From CAYOXD01 sp964407825 (GTDB lineage Bacteria; Desulfobacterota; Desulfobacteria; Desulfobacterales; JAFDDL01), in NCBI GenBank assembly GCA_964407825.1, contig CAYOXD010000085.1:1-13754 (forward strand): DNA of 13,754 bases, in the 5' to 3' direction. The notes below the pieces were generated by a model, which searched no databases, was not told the DNA's origin, and was given only the letters and a program-made list of their open reading frames with translations. The position numbers and the translations under genes are program-made. Below, piece after piece: positions 7,377 to 13,754 of the stretch. How positions within the stretch are numbered: position 1 is the first letter of the stretch; each line of letters starts with the position of its first letter.

Positions 7377-8339
7377 CTAGGCCCAGGCGCCCGGTGGAAG
7401 ATCCGTGGGCCTCTCGGCGCTCGCCTGGGAAGATCCTTCCTGACCGCCGGCGCATTGCTGGGCGAACCAGCGTTCCTCCTTCTTGAGAACCACCCGCCGG
7501 GGCGTCCTGAAATCGAAGGGGTGACAGATATTGGCCTGGTGGTACCCCCGGCCGATGCGGATTCGTACCGTGCGGTCCGGCACCAGGGAGGTGCAGAGGC
7601 GTTTAACGCTGGCCAGGGTATGGGACAGCCACAGGGCGGGCTGATCCAAGGTCAGCGCCAGATCGTCTCCCCGGACATCCGCCTGCACCACATAACCCCT
7701 CGCCGCCAGGCGACGCTCGATGGATGCGCACAAAACGAAATCCCGGCGCGCGGCATCGAGGTCCTCGGATACCGCCTTCATCCGCCCGGCCATGTGGGAA
7801 AGGATCCGTCCCACCGCGGCTTTTACATCCAGGCGATCGGTCTGAAGGCCCAGGTCCTGGCCGCAGTCCCCCTCCATATCGCGTTGGCGCAGATAGTGGG
7901 TCAAGGCGTAGAGGCGCTCGTCCGCCGCCTGGATCCGAGTCCTTGCCCCGGCCTCCGAGTCCCCTGTCGATTTCAGGGCGATGGCCAGTCGCGCGGGCAG
8001 CTCGGCATGCACCATGACGCGCGTGGCAAGTCGCTGGGGCAGCAGCAGCCCAAGGTGACCGCAAAAGATGGCCGGGCGCTCCACCAGCATGGCCGCCATG
8101 ATTTCCCGGATCGCGGCCACGGCGGCGGCGCGGCGTCTGGGCCGTGCCGGCAGGCCCCACCGGGCCGGTTGCCCGAAAAGGAGCCTGTTGAACCGCTGCG
8201 GGCTGATATTCAGTTTCTCGGCGCCCCCGGTGACGAGCGCCTCATCCAGGACCAGGGGATAACCGGTTCGTTCCGCCAAGCCCTGGGCGATGGCCGCTGC
8301 CGGGGTGTAAGCGCCGCTGATCAAAACGATGGCTTGCAT
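7377..8339 (-). CDS. Divergent cytidylate kinase-like protein (paralogue)
   Basis: A 320-residue protein that aligns by eye with the cytidylate kinase-like protein at 3503-4354: LISGAYTPAAAIAQGLAERTGYPLV against SVSRGCHSHGQKIAERVAAELGYECV; IFCGHLGLLLP (91-101) against VYHGHAGHLLLPP; VMVHAELPARLAIAL (108-122) against VRIIADMQERIRLL; and a C-terminal BON-like region (~198-265) ending TVRIRIG. The phosphate-loop region has lost the basic residue, the histidines and a glycine, and the lid arginines are fewer, so catalysis is doubtful; it may be a binding or regulatory partner of the paralogue. The tail (285-320) is extended and low complexity. The frame runs 18 codons further upstream, but GGAGG 5 nt before the ATG at 8339 sets the start. 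It is the first gene of the minus-strand cluster, 51 bp before the universal stress gene. Confidence 0.72.
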   Translation of the reverse strand: MQAIVLISGAYTPAAAIAQGLAERTGYPLVLDEALVTGGAEKLNISPQRFNRLLFGQPARWGLPARPRRRAAAVAAIREIMAAMLVERPAIFCGHLGLLLPQRLATRVMVHAELPARLAIALKSTGDSEAGARTRIQAADERLYALTHYLRQRDMEGDCGQDLGLQTDRLDVKAAVGRILSHMAGRMKAVSEDLDAARRDFVLCASIERRLAARGYVVQADVRGDDLALTLDQPALWLSHTLASVKRLCTSLVPDRTVRIRIGRGYHQANICHPFDFRTPRRVVLKKEERWFAQQCAGGQEGSSQASAERPTDLPPGAWA

Positions 8340-8709
8340 GATGCCCTCCGTGCGTTCGTTCCGGATGGGACCGCGGCCGGAGATTGCCGGCAACGGCCTT
8401 TCCGGGTCCCTGGGAGGACCGCTCCCGGGCCCCCCGCCCCTTTAAAGAGCAACGGGCATGCCATTGGCCATGTTTTTTTTAATGCATTGAAAATAGGAAA
8501 AAAACGATTTACAAAGGAGTAGAAGCCAGCCAGATGCATGTTTCATATTGCAACGATTCTCCTCCAGCAACGCTTTTATCTCTTGTATTCAGTCGGATAT
8601 GAGATATTGCAGAAATAAACCATGCGTTGCAAAATGAAACATGCCCCCGTGAACCAGCTGCCGGACCCGGCGACCGCAGCACCCCCGGGAAGGAACGATC
8701 GGGAGGATC
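8340..8709. promoter_or_regulatory. Divergent intergenic region between the operon and the Lon hybrid
   Basis: These 370 bp separate the start codons of the minus-strand cluster and the plus-strand Lon hybrid, so both promoters should lie here. The ends are GC-rich, but the centre (about 8455-8640) is AT-rich, as promoters usually are. The main feature is the inverted repeat at 8536-8644. I found no good sigma-54 match (GG-N10-GC) on either strand and no convincing paired -35/-10 boxes. A possible 22-codon plus-strand frame from 8534 lacks a well-placed ribosome binding site. Confidence 0.6.
8536..8644. repeat. Inverted repeat of two 20-bp arms, candidate operator pair
   Basis: The left arm GCATGTTTCATATTGCAACG (8536-8555) and the right arm CGTTGCAAAATGAAACATGC (8625-8644) are inverted copies with one mismatch, 69 bp apart. 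Each arm is itself an imperfect dyad of the form GTTKCA-N3-TGMAAC (8540-8554 and 8626-8640). The dyad centres are 86 bp apart, close to eight helical turns, so a protein bound at both could loop the DNA. The regulator is not identifiable from the window. Confidence 0.6.
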
Positions 8710-10713
8710 ATGTTTAAAAAGCCCCCCCTGCAGAAGCTCGATGCGCCCTCCGAGATCGAGGGATTCCGACAGGCGGTATTGAACGCGCAGCTTCCGGAAA
8801 AGGCGGAGAAAATCGCCTTCAAGGAGCTGGCCCGCCTGGCCAAGATGAGCCCGGCGTCCCCCGAGTACACCATCGCCGCCAATTACCTCGATTACCTGGT
8901 CAGCCTGCCCTGGAACAGTCTCACGGCGGACAACCTCGACATCCAGCGGGCCACGGCGGTCCTGGACGAGGCGCATTTCGGATTGAAACAGGTCAAGGAC
9001 CGCATTCTGGAACACCTGGCGGTACGCATCCTGAAGCTCTCCCGTAAATATCACATTCTGGTGGTGGACGATGAGAAGATGACCCGCATGAACCTGGAAC
9101 ACGTCTTCACCAAGGACGGTTACCGGGTCACCACGGCCGCCACGGGTGCCGAGGCCATCGCCATCCTGGATCGCCGGCCGGTGGACGTGGTGGTCACCGA
9201 CCTCAAGATGGAACAGGTGGACGGCATGAGCGTCCTGACCCATGCCAAGGCCAAGGACCCGGGCATCGCCGTCATTATCATTACCGGGTATGCCACCATT
9301 CCCGCCGCCATCGAGGCCATGCAGAAAGGCTCCCATCATTTCCTGGCAAAGCCCTTCAAGCTGGATGAGATCCGCGCCACAACGGCAAGGGCCCTGGCCC
9401 GGAAGCGGGAACAGCTGGAATCCAGAGGGCCGATCCTCTGCTTCACGGGCCCCCCGGGGACCGGCAAGACCTCCCTCGGCCAGGCCATCGCCCGCTGCCT
9501 GGAACGAAACTTCATCCGCATGTCCATGGCCGGCATGAAGGACGAGGCGGAGATCCGGGGACACCGGCGCAGTTACATGGGCGCGCTGCCGGGCCGTATC
9601 ATCCAGGAGATCCGCCGGGCCGGAACGCGCAATCCCGTTTTCATGCTCGATGAGATCGACAAGATCGGCCAGGAGTTCAAGGGAGACCCGGCAGCCGCCC
9701 TGCTGGAGGTGTTGGACCCCGAGCAGAACGCCGCCTTCGTGGACCACTATCTAGATGCGCCCTTCGATCTATCCAAGGTGATGTTCATCGCCACGGCCAA
9801 CACCACGGACAGCATCCCGGCCCCCCTGCTGGACCGGCTCGAACTGATCCGGCTGGCCGGCTATACGGACAGCGAAAAGGAGGAGATCGCCCGGCGCCAT
9901 ATCATCCCCCGGGAGGTGAGGGAATCGGGGCTCTCCGAGCAGATGCCCGAGTTCACCCCCGAGGCGATCCGGAGCCTCATCAAGAACTATACCCGGGAGG
10001 CCGGCCTGCGGAGCCTCCAACGCGCCGTTGCCGCCATCTGCCGGAAAAAGGCAAGGGAGCGCCTGATCCATGCCAACGCGGCCGGTCCCATCCGCATCAC
10101 CGCCGATACGGTGGGCTCGCTCCTGGGCCCGGCCCGGCCCCATCCGGACCTGTCGACAGGCAGGGACCAGGTGGGCATCACCACCGGGCTGGCCTGGACC
10201 GAGGCCGGCGGAGAGATCATGTTCATCGAGGCCACCAAGATGAGAGGCCGCAACCGGCTGATTTTGACCGGCTCCCTGGGCAACGTGATGAAGGAATCGG
10301 CCCAGGCGGCCCTGAGCTATATCCGCAGCCAGACCCGACGGCTCGGAATCCCCGAGGATTTTTTCGAGTCCCACGACATCCACATTCACGTCCCGGCCGG
10401 CGCCACCCCCAAGGACGGTCCCTCGGCCGGGCTCACCATCGCCGTGGCCCTGATCTCCCTGATCCTGGACCGACCCGCCCGAAGGGAGATGGCCCTCACC
10501 GGCGAGCTGACCCTCTCGGGCCGCATCCTGCCCATCGGCGGGGTAAAGGAAAAGCTGATGGCCGCCCACCGAAGCGGGGTGACCACCGTGGTGCTGCCGG
10601 CGCAGAACAGGCCGGACCTGGCGCAGCTCCCGGAGGAGATCCTGAAGGGCCTGGACATTCTTTTCGTCCAGGAGCTCTGGGACATCACGGACCGGGTCCT
10701 TGTCACCCCTTGA
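8710..10713 (+). CDS. Lon-type ATP-dependent protease with inserted response-regulator receiver domain
   Basis: A 667-residue hybrid. Residues 1-~112 match the helical arm of LonA (LPEKAEKIAFKEL, MSPASPEYTIAANYLDYLV, FGLKQVKDRILEHLAV) without the ~200-residue N-domain that binds substrates. Residues ~114-228 are a complete receiver domain: acidic pair D120/D121, phospho-accepting D164 in VVVTDLKM, T192 in IITGYA, K214 in LAKPF. Lon then resumes: Walker A GPPGTGKT 247-254, Walker B FMLDEID 311-317, sensor-1 N364, sensor-2 R434 in EAGLRSLQR, and the S16 protease domain with S572 in PKDGPSAG and K613 in GGVKEKL. All catalytic residues are kept, so it should be an active AAA+ protease whose gating may respond to phosphorylation. 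GGGAGG stands only 3 nt before the ATG, a short spacing. It is transcribed divergently from the operon carrying the histidine kinase. E. coli Lon has 784 residues and no receiver. Targets are unknown. Confidence 0.93.
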   Translation: MFKKPPLQKLDAPSEIEGFRQAVLNAQLPEKAEKIAFKELARLAKMSPASPEYTIAANYLDYLVSLPWNSLTADNLDIQRATAVLDEAHFGLKQVKDRILEHLAVRILKLSRKYHILVVDDEKMTRMNLEHVFTKDGYRVTTAATGAEAIAILDRRPVDVVVTDLKMEQVDGMSVLTHAKAKDPGIAVIIITGYATIPAAIEAMQKGSHHFLAKPFKLDEIRATTARALARKREQLESRGPILCFTGPPGTGKTSLGQAIARCLERNFIRMSMAGMKDEAEIRGHRRSYMGALPGRIIQEIRRAGTRNPVFMLDEIDKIGQEFKGDPAAALLEVLDPEQNAAFVDHYLDAPFDLSKVMFIATANTTDSIPAPLLDRLELIRLAGYTDSEKEEIARRHIIPREVRESGLSEQMPEFTPEAIRSLIKNYTREAGLRSLQRAVAAICRKKARERLIHANAAGPIRITADTVGSLLGPARPHPDLSTGRDQVGITTGLAWTEAGGEIMFIEATKMRGRNRLILTGSLGNVMKESAQAALSYIRSQTRRLGIPEDFFESHDIHIHVPAGATPKDGPSAGLTIAVALISLILDRPARREMALTGELTLSGRILPIGGVKEKLMAAHRSGVTTVVLPAQNRPDLAQLPEEILKGLDILFVQELWDITDRVLVTP

Positions 10714-10740
10714 TTCATTTCCATGGCCTGTTTAATAAAA

Positions 10741-10754
10741 TTGACTTAGGTCAA
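10741..10754. promoter_or_regulatory. FNR/DNR-type operator upstream of the NO reductase gene
   Basis: TTGACTTAGGTCAA is a perfect TTGAC-N4-GTCAA palindrome, the form bound by FNR/DNR/NnrR-type CRP-family activators, which often control nitric oxide reductase genes. It lies between the Lon hybrid stop and the NO reductase start. Its centre is 32 bp from the centre of a -10-like TATGGT, the geometry of a class II (-41.5) activated promoter. Confidence 0.65.
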
Positions 10755-10776
10755 GGACCTTCGCGGCAGACCGTTC

Positions 10777-10782
10777 TATGGT
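10777..10782 (+). promoter_or_regulatory. Possible -10 element of the NO reductase promoter
   Basis: TATGGT matches four of six bases of the TATAAT consensus and is placed correctly relative to the FNR/DNR-type site. It predicts transcription from about 10789 and a 5' leader of about 217 nt. A weaker alternative with a TTGACT -35-like box lies at 10825-10830. Confidence 0.35.
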
Positions 10783-10793
10783 TTGTAACAAAA

Positions 10794-10810
10794 GGCTGGT
10801 GGCTGGTGGC
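10794..10810 (+). repeat. Short tandem GGCTGGT repeat in the NO reductase leader
   Basis: Two and a half copies of the heptamer GGCTGGT lie just after the predicted transcription start. It may be a slippage-prone tract or have no function. Confidence 0.35.
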
Positions 10811-11005
10811 CCTTATGCAACCATTTGACTTATTAAAACATATTAGTAAATCTACAATTTTGTCGTAGACGCTGGCGGCGCATTTTGATACGGTGGGGTC
10901 ACTGTTTGGCGCACTCATTTGCCCTATCGCGCATCAGCCTTATTCATCTTTTCCTGCTTTAGACTGAAACACCATCTTATGCATTTTGAAAGGGAGGCTG
11001 TGTTC

Positions 11006-13264
11006 ATGAACGATGAAAGTCAGGCACTTTCCAGCGGATGGCGCATCGGCGTCGGCCTCGTTCTCATCATCGGCTTCACCATCCTGGTGATGCTCTCGGT
11101 TCGGGCCTACGATGACGGCCCGCCGGTCCCCAAGGCCGTCGTGAACGCGGCTGGTGAGACTATCTTCACCGGGGATGACATCCGGGCCGGCCAGCGGGTG
11201 TTCTTGAAGTACGGCCTGATGGAAAACGGCAGCATCTGGGGGCACGGCGCCTATCTGGGGCCTGATTTTTCCGCACAGTACCTGCATACCCTGTCACTGG
11301 ATACCCGGGCTTATCTGGCTTTGCAAACTTACGGCATCGGCGTCAAAGAGCTGGATGCGGCCAAGCGCGACGCCCTGAACATGGATGTGGAGCGGCTGCT
11401 TAAAAAGAACCGCTATGATCCGAAAACCCGGACGCTGCGCTTCACCGAACCAGAAGAGACCTCCTACAAACACCAGATCCAGATGTGGACCCGGCATTTC
11501 TCGGAGGCATCCGTCAACGGCGGGCTTCCGGTCCATTACATCAAGAGCGCTCGGGATATGACGCATCTGACGGCCTTTTTCGCGTGGACGGCATGGGCCT
11601 CGGTCGCGAACCGCCCCGGTCGTTCTTTTTCCTACACGAGCAATTTCCCCTACGACCCCCTGGTGGGCAACCGCCCCCCCCATGCCGCCCTTGTAACGAG
11701 CGCCCTGAGCCTGATCGCCCTTCTCGGTGGAACGGCATTGATTCTATTTCTTTTCGGCAAGTTCGACTATTTGGGATGGAAACAGGATACCCCATTACCG
11801 GAGCCGCGGATGATTCCGGGGGAAGCCACCAAGAGCCAGCGGGCGACCATCAAGTACTTCGCCATCGTGGCACTTCTTTTTCTCGCCCAGGTGCTCATCG
11901 GCGGCGCCACGGCCCACCAGCGTGCCGAACCGGGCTCCTTTTACGGCTTCGACCTCTACGGCCTGCTGCCCACCACGGTGCTGCGCACCTGGCACCTCCA
12001 GCTGTCCATCTTCTGGATCGCCACGGCCTTCATCGCCGGTGGCCTGATGCTGGCGGTTTCCCTGGGAAAGCGAGAGCCCAAGGGCCAGGTGGGCGGCATA
12101 CATTTTCTGTTTTGGGCGCTGGTGGTGCTGGTGGGGGGAAGTCTCCTGGGAGAGCTATTGGGCGTCCGCCAGATGCTCGGAAACCTTTGGAGCTGGTTTG
12201 GAGACCAGGGGTGGGAGTATCTCGACCTGGGACGCGCCTGGCAGGTCATGCTGGTGGTGGGGCTGGTGGTGTGGATGGTGCTGCTGGTGCGATTCGTGAA
12301 ACCGGCCTACGAGGATCCAAAGGGACGCGAGTTGTCCATCCTCTTCACCATCGCCGCGGGGGTGATCCCGCTCTTTTACCTGCCGGCCTTTTTCTTTGGC
12401 AGCAACTCCAATTTTACGGTGGCCGATACCTGGCGGTTCTGGATCATCCATCTCTGGGTGGAAGGGTTTTTCGAGCTCTTCGTCACCACCATGGTGGCCG
12501 TCACCTTCTTCCAGTTGGGCCTGGTATCGCGCAAGAGCGCAACCCGGGTGGTGTATCTGGATGCCATCCTGTTTCTCGGCAGCGGGGTGGTGGGAACCGG
12601 CCATCACTGGTACTGGACCGGCCAGGGGCATATCAATATGGCCTTTTCGGCCATTTTCTCCGCCATGGAGGTCGTGCCGCTGACCCTGCTGACCCTCGAC
12701 GCCTGGGACTTTATCAAGTTGACGAGGGGAGAGGACGGCAAAGCGGTCCCCCACAAATGGGCCTTCTACTTCCTGATGGCCGTTGGCTTCTGGAATTTTG
12801 TGGGTGCCGGCATCTTCGGCTTCCTGATCAACACGCCCATTGTCAGTTACTATGAGGTGGGCACCCTCCTGACGCCCAACCACGGCCATGCGGCCCTCAT
12901 GGGCGTATTCGGCATGGAGGCGGTGGCCCTCATGGTTCTCGGGTTCCGGCAGGTGCTGACCGACGAGCAGTGGGTGCGGCCGGAGAAATTCATCCGTATC
13001 TCCTTTTGGGGGCTGAACCTCGGTCTGGCGATGATGATCGTGGGGAATCTCTTCCCCGGCGGCGTACTTCAACTCTATGATGTCCTCCAGAACGGATACT
13101 GGCATGCCAGAAGCGCCGCCTACCTCGACCAGAACTTCGTGCAGACCATCGAATGGTTCCGTCTGCCCGGGGATGTGGTGTTTATCGGGGCGGGGGTGGT
13201 CCCCCTGGCCATCGCCGCCCTGATGGCCTATGCAGCCGGCCGCAAGAGGCCGGTGGAATCCTGA
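11006..13264 (+). CDS. norZ: Quinol-dependent nitric oxide reductase (qNOR)
   Basis: A 752-residue membrane enzyme that reduces 2 NO to N2O with electrons from quinol. One N-terminal span (about 12-31) is followed by a large extracytoplasmic region (about 35-225) that replaces the cytochrome c subunit of cNOR, then a NorB-like core of about 12 spans. Ligands are complete: heme b H330 (TWHLQLSIFW), non-heme FeB H482, H533 and H534 with E486 (HLWVEGFFE, GTGHHWYWTG), E555 (SAMEVVPL), and H626/H628 (NHGHAALMG). Spacings match NorB: H482 to H533 is 51 and H534-pair to glutamate is 22. These intact residues argue against the NO dismutase variants, which alter the FeB site. The frame extends 29 codons upstream, but AGGGAGG 8 nt before the ATG at 11006 sets the start. 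In an apparent anaerobe without other denitrification genes nearby, NO detoxification is the likely role. Probably under the FNR/DNR-type site upstream. Confidence 0.95.
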   Translation: MNDESQALSSGWRIGVGLVLIIGFTILVMLSVRAYDDGPPVPKAVVNAAGETIFTGDDIRAGQRVFLKYGLMENGSIWGHGAYLGPDFSAQYLHTLSLDTRAYLALQTYGIGVKELDAAKRDALNMDVERLLKKNRYDPKTRTLRFTEPEETSYKHQIQMWTRHFSEASVNGGLPVHYIKSARDMTHLTAFFAWTAWASVANRPGRSFSYTSNFPYDPLVGNRPPHAALVTSALSLIALLGGTALILFLFGKFDYLGWKQDTPLPEPRMIPGEATKSQRATIKYFAIVALLFLAQVLIGGATAHQRAEPGSFYGFDLYGLLPTTVLRTWHLQLSIFWIATAFIAGGLMLAVSLGKREPKGQVGGIHFLFWALVVLVGGSLLGELLGVRQMLGNLWSWFGDQGWEYLDLGRAWQVMLVVGLVVWMVLLVRFVKPAYEDPKGRELSILFTIAAGVIPLFYLPAFFFGSNSNFTVADTWRFWIIHLWVEGFFELFVTTMVAVTFFQLGLVSRKSATRVVYLDAILFLGSGVVGTGHHWYWTGQGHINMAFSAIFSAMEVVPLTLLTLDAWDFIKLTRGEDGKAVPHKWAFYFLMAVGFWNFVGAGIFGFLINTPIVSYYEVGTLLTPNHGHAALMGVFGMEAVALMVLGFRQVLTDEQWVRPEKFIRISFWGLNLGLAMMIVGNLFPGGVLQLYDVLQNGYWHARSAAYLDQNFVQTIEWFRLPGDVVFIGAGVVPLAIAALMAYAAGRKRPVES

Positions 13265-13290
13265 ACAGAAGAAGAAAGGAGCGCTCCGGA

Positions 13291-13754
13291 ATGCAGGCAC
13301 GTGGCCCGCTCATGATAGAGCATCGTCTCATCGAGCAGATGATTTCCATTATCAAGGATGCCCTGGCCAAGATCGAATCGGCCGGGCGGGTCGATCCGCT
13401 CTTTATCGATACGGCGGTCGATTTTATCCGGATCTATGCGGACCGGACCCATCACGGCAAGGAGGAGGATATCCTCTTCCGGGACTTGGGGGCGCGCACC
13501 CTGTCCGCAGAGGACCGGCGTCTCATGGAAGAGCTGGTGAAGGACCATGCCCTTGGCCGGCAGTTGACCCGGGAGCTGGTCGATGCCAACACGCGCTACC
13601 GGAACGGGGACGCGTCGGCTCTGGCTGTGATCACCAAGAGTCTCGCCACCCTGGTCGGGTTTTACCCGAAGCATATCGAGAAGGAGGATAAGGTTTTCTT
13701 CCCGGCGGCCAGGGCCTATTTCACGGACGAGGAGGATCAGGCCATGATCGCGGC
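13291..13754 (+). CDS. Hemerythrin-domain protein, 3' end beyond window
   Basis: The frame starts 26 bp after the NO reductase stop, with AGGAG 9 nt before the ATG, and stays open to the window end (154 codons visible). The translation shows a four-helix hemerythrin/HHE pattern: H11 in MIEHRLIEQM, H54-H55 with E58 in RTHHGKEEDILF, H86 in KDHALGR, and H128 with E132/D133 in YPKHIEKEDKVFFP. These supply the usual five histidines and carboxylates of a non-heme di-iron site. Such proteins bind O2 or NO, or repair iron centres; sitting in the same transcript as an NO reductase suggests a role in nitrosative or oxidative stress. The HHGKEE form is common in stand-alone hemerythrin-like proteins of anaerobes. 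It lacks an N-terminal ScdA/YtfE-type domain. The C-terminus is not seen, so any extra domain is unknown. Confidence 0.9.
   Translation, partial: MQARGPLMIEHRLIEQMISIIKDALAKIESAGRVDPLFIDTAVDFIRIYADRTHHGKEEDILFRDLGARTLSAEDRRLMEELVKDHALGRQLTRELVDANTRYRNGDASALAVITKSLATLVGFYPKHIEKEDKVFFPAARAYFTDEEDQAMIA

Noticed and set aside
8534..8602. 22-codon plus-strand frame in the divergent intergenic region
   Set aside because: The AAAGGAG upstream is about 15 nt from the ATG, the peptide is neither hydrophobic nor patterned, and it overlaps the inverted repeat, which explains the sequence better.
8595..8610. Possible sigma-54 -24/-12 promoter for the Lon hybrid (GG...GC)
   Set aside because: The GG to GC spacing is 12, not the required 10, and the flanking consensus is poor.
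8509..9747. 412-codon minus-strand open frame
   Set aside because: Antisense to the Lon hybrid and runs through the divergent promoter region; a GC-rich shadow frame.
11006..13264. NO dismutase (Nod) instead of NO reductase
   Set aside because: Nod proteins alter FeB-site residues, but H482, E486, H533 and H534 are all of the standard qNOR type.
12155..13300. 381-codon minus-strand open frame
   Set aside because: Antisense to the NO reductase; His/Gly-rich composition with no family signature.
1..13754. CRISPR arrays, tRNA or rRNA genes, insertion sequences
   Set aside because: No regularly spaced repeats, no cloverleaf or rRNA signatures and no transposase or integrase motifs were seen on either strand.

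Overview
The window most resembles a chromosomal segment of a GC-rich anaerobic Desulfobacterota (formerly delta-proteobacterial) bacterium. This rests on gene content only: cytidylate kinase-like/BON proteins beside an SLC13 permease and universal stress proteins, a NtrB-like histidine kinase, a Lon/receiver hybrid, and a quinol nitric oxide reductase with a hemerythrin. No marker gene is present, so the taxonomy is an inference.

Layout. (1) Bases 1-1960 are visibly less GC-rich than the rest. They hold the 3' end of an unrecognised gene (+) and, convergent to it, a phosphoesterase of the phospholipase C/AcpA family (-). (2) Bases 1968-8339 form one long minus-strand cluster, probably an operon, in transcription order: a divergent cytidylate kinase-like protein, a two-part universal stress protein, a 28-residue single-span membrane peptide (6289-6375), an SLC13-type permease with two RCK_C-like domains, a second cytidylate kinase-like protein with a BON-like tail, and a membrane histidine kinase. 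(3) A 370-bp divergent intergenic region carries a 20-bp inverted repeat whose arms are themselves imperfect dyads. (4) On the plus strand, 8710-10713 encodes a Lon-type protease that lacks the Lon N-domain and has a complete response-regulator receiver domain inserted between the helical arm and the AAA+ module. (5) A perfect FNR/DNR-type palindrome at 10741-10754 precedes a quinol-type nitric oxide reductase (11006-13264), followed by a hemerythrin-domain protein that runs off the window end.

How the parts may work together. The histidine kinase has no separate response regulator here; the only receiver domain in the window is the one inside the Lon protease, transcribed divergently from the kinase operon. 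The most interesting hypothesis is therefore a two-component system whose output is regulated proteolysis, linked to a permease and to nucleotide-binding or stress proteins. The nitric oxide reductase and hemerythrin look like a separate NO-detoxification unit under an FNR/DNR-family activator. Most gene starts were set from Shine-Dalgarno spacing; several lie downstream of the longest possible start.
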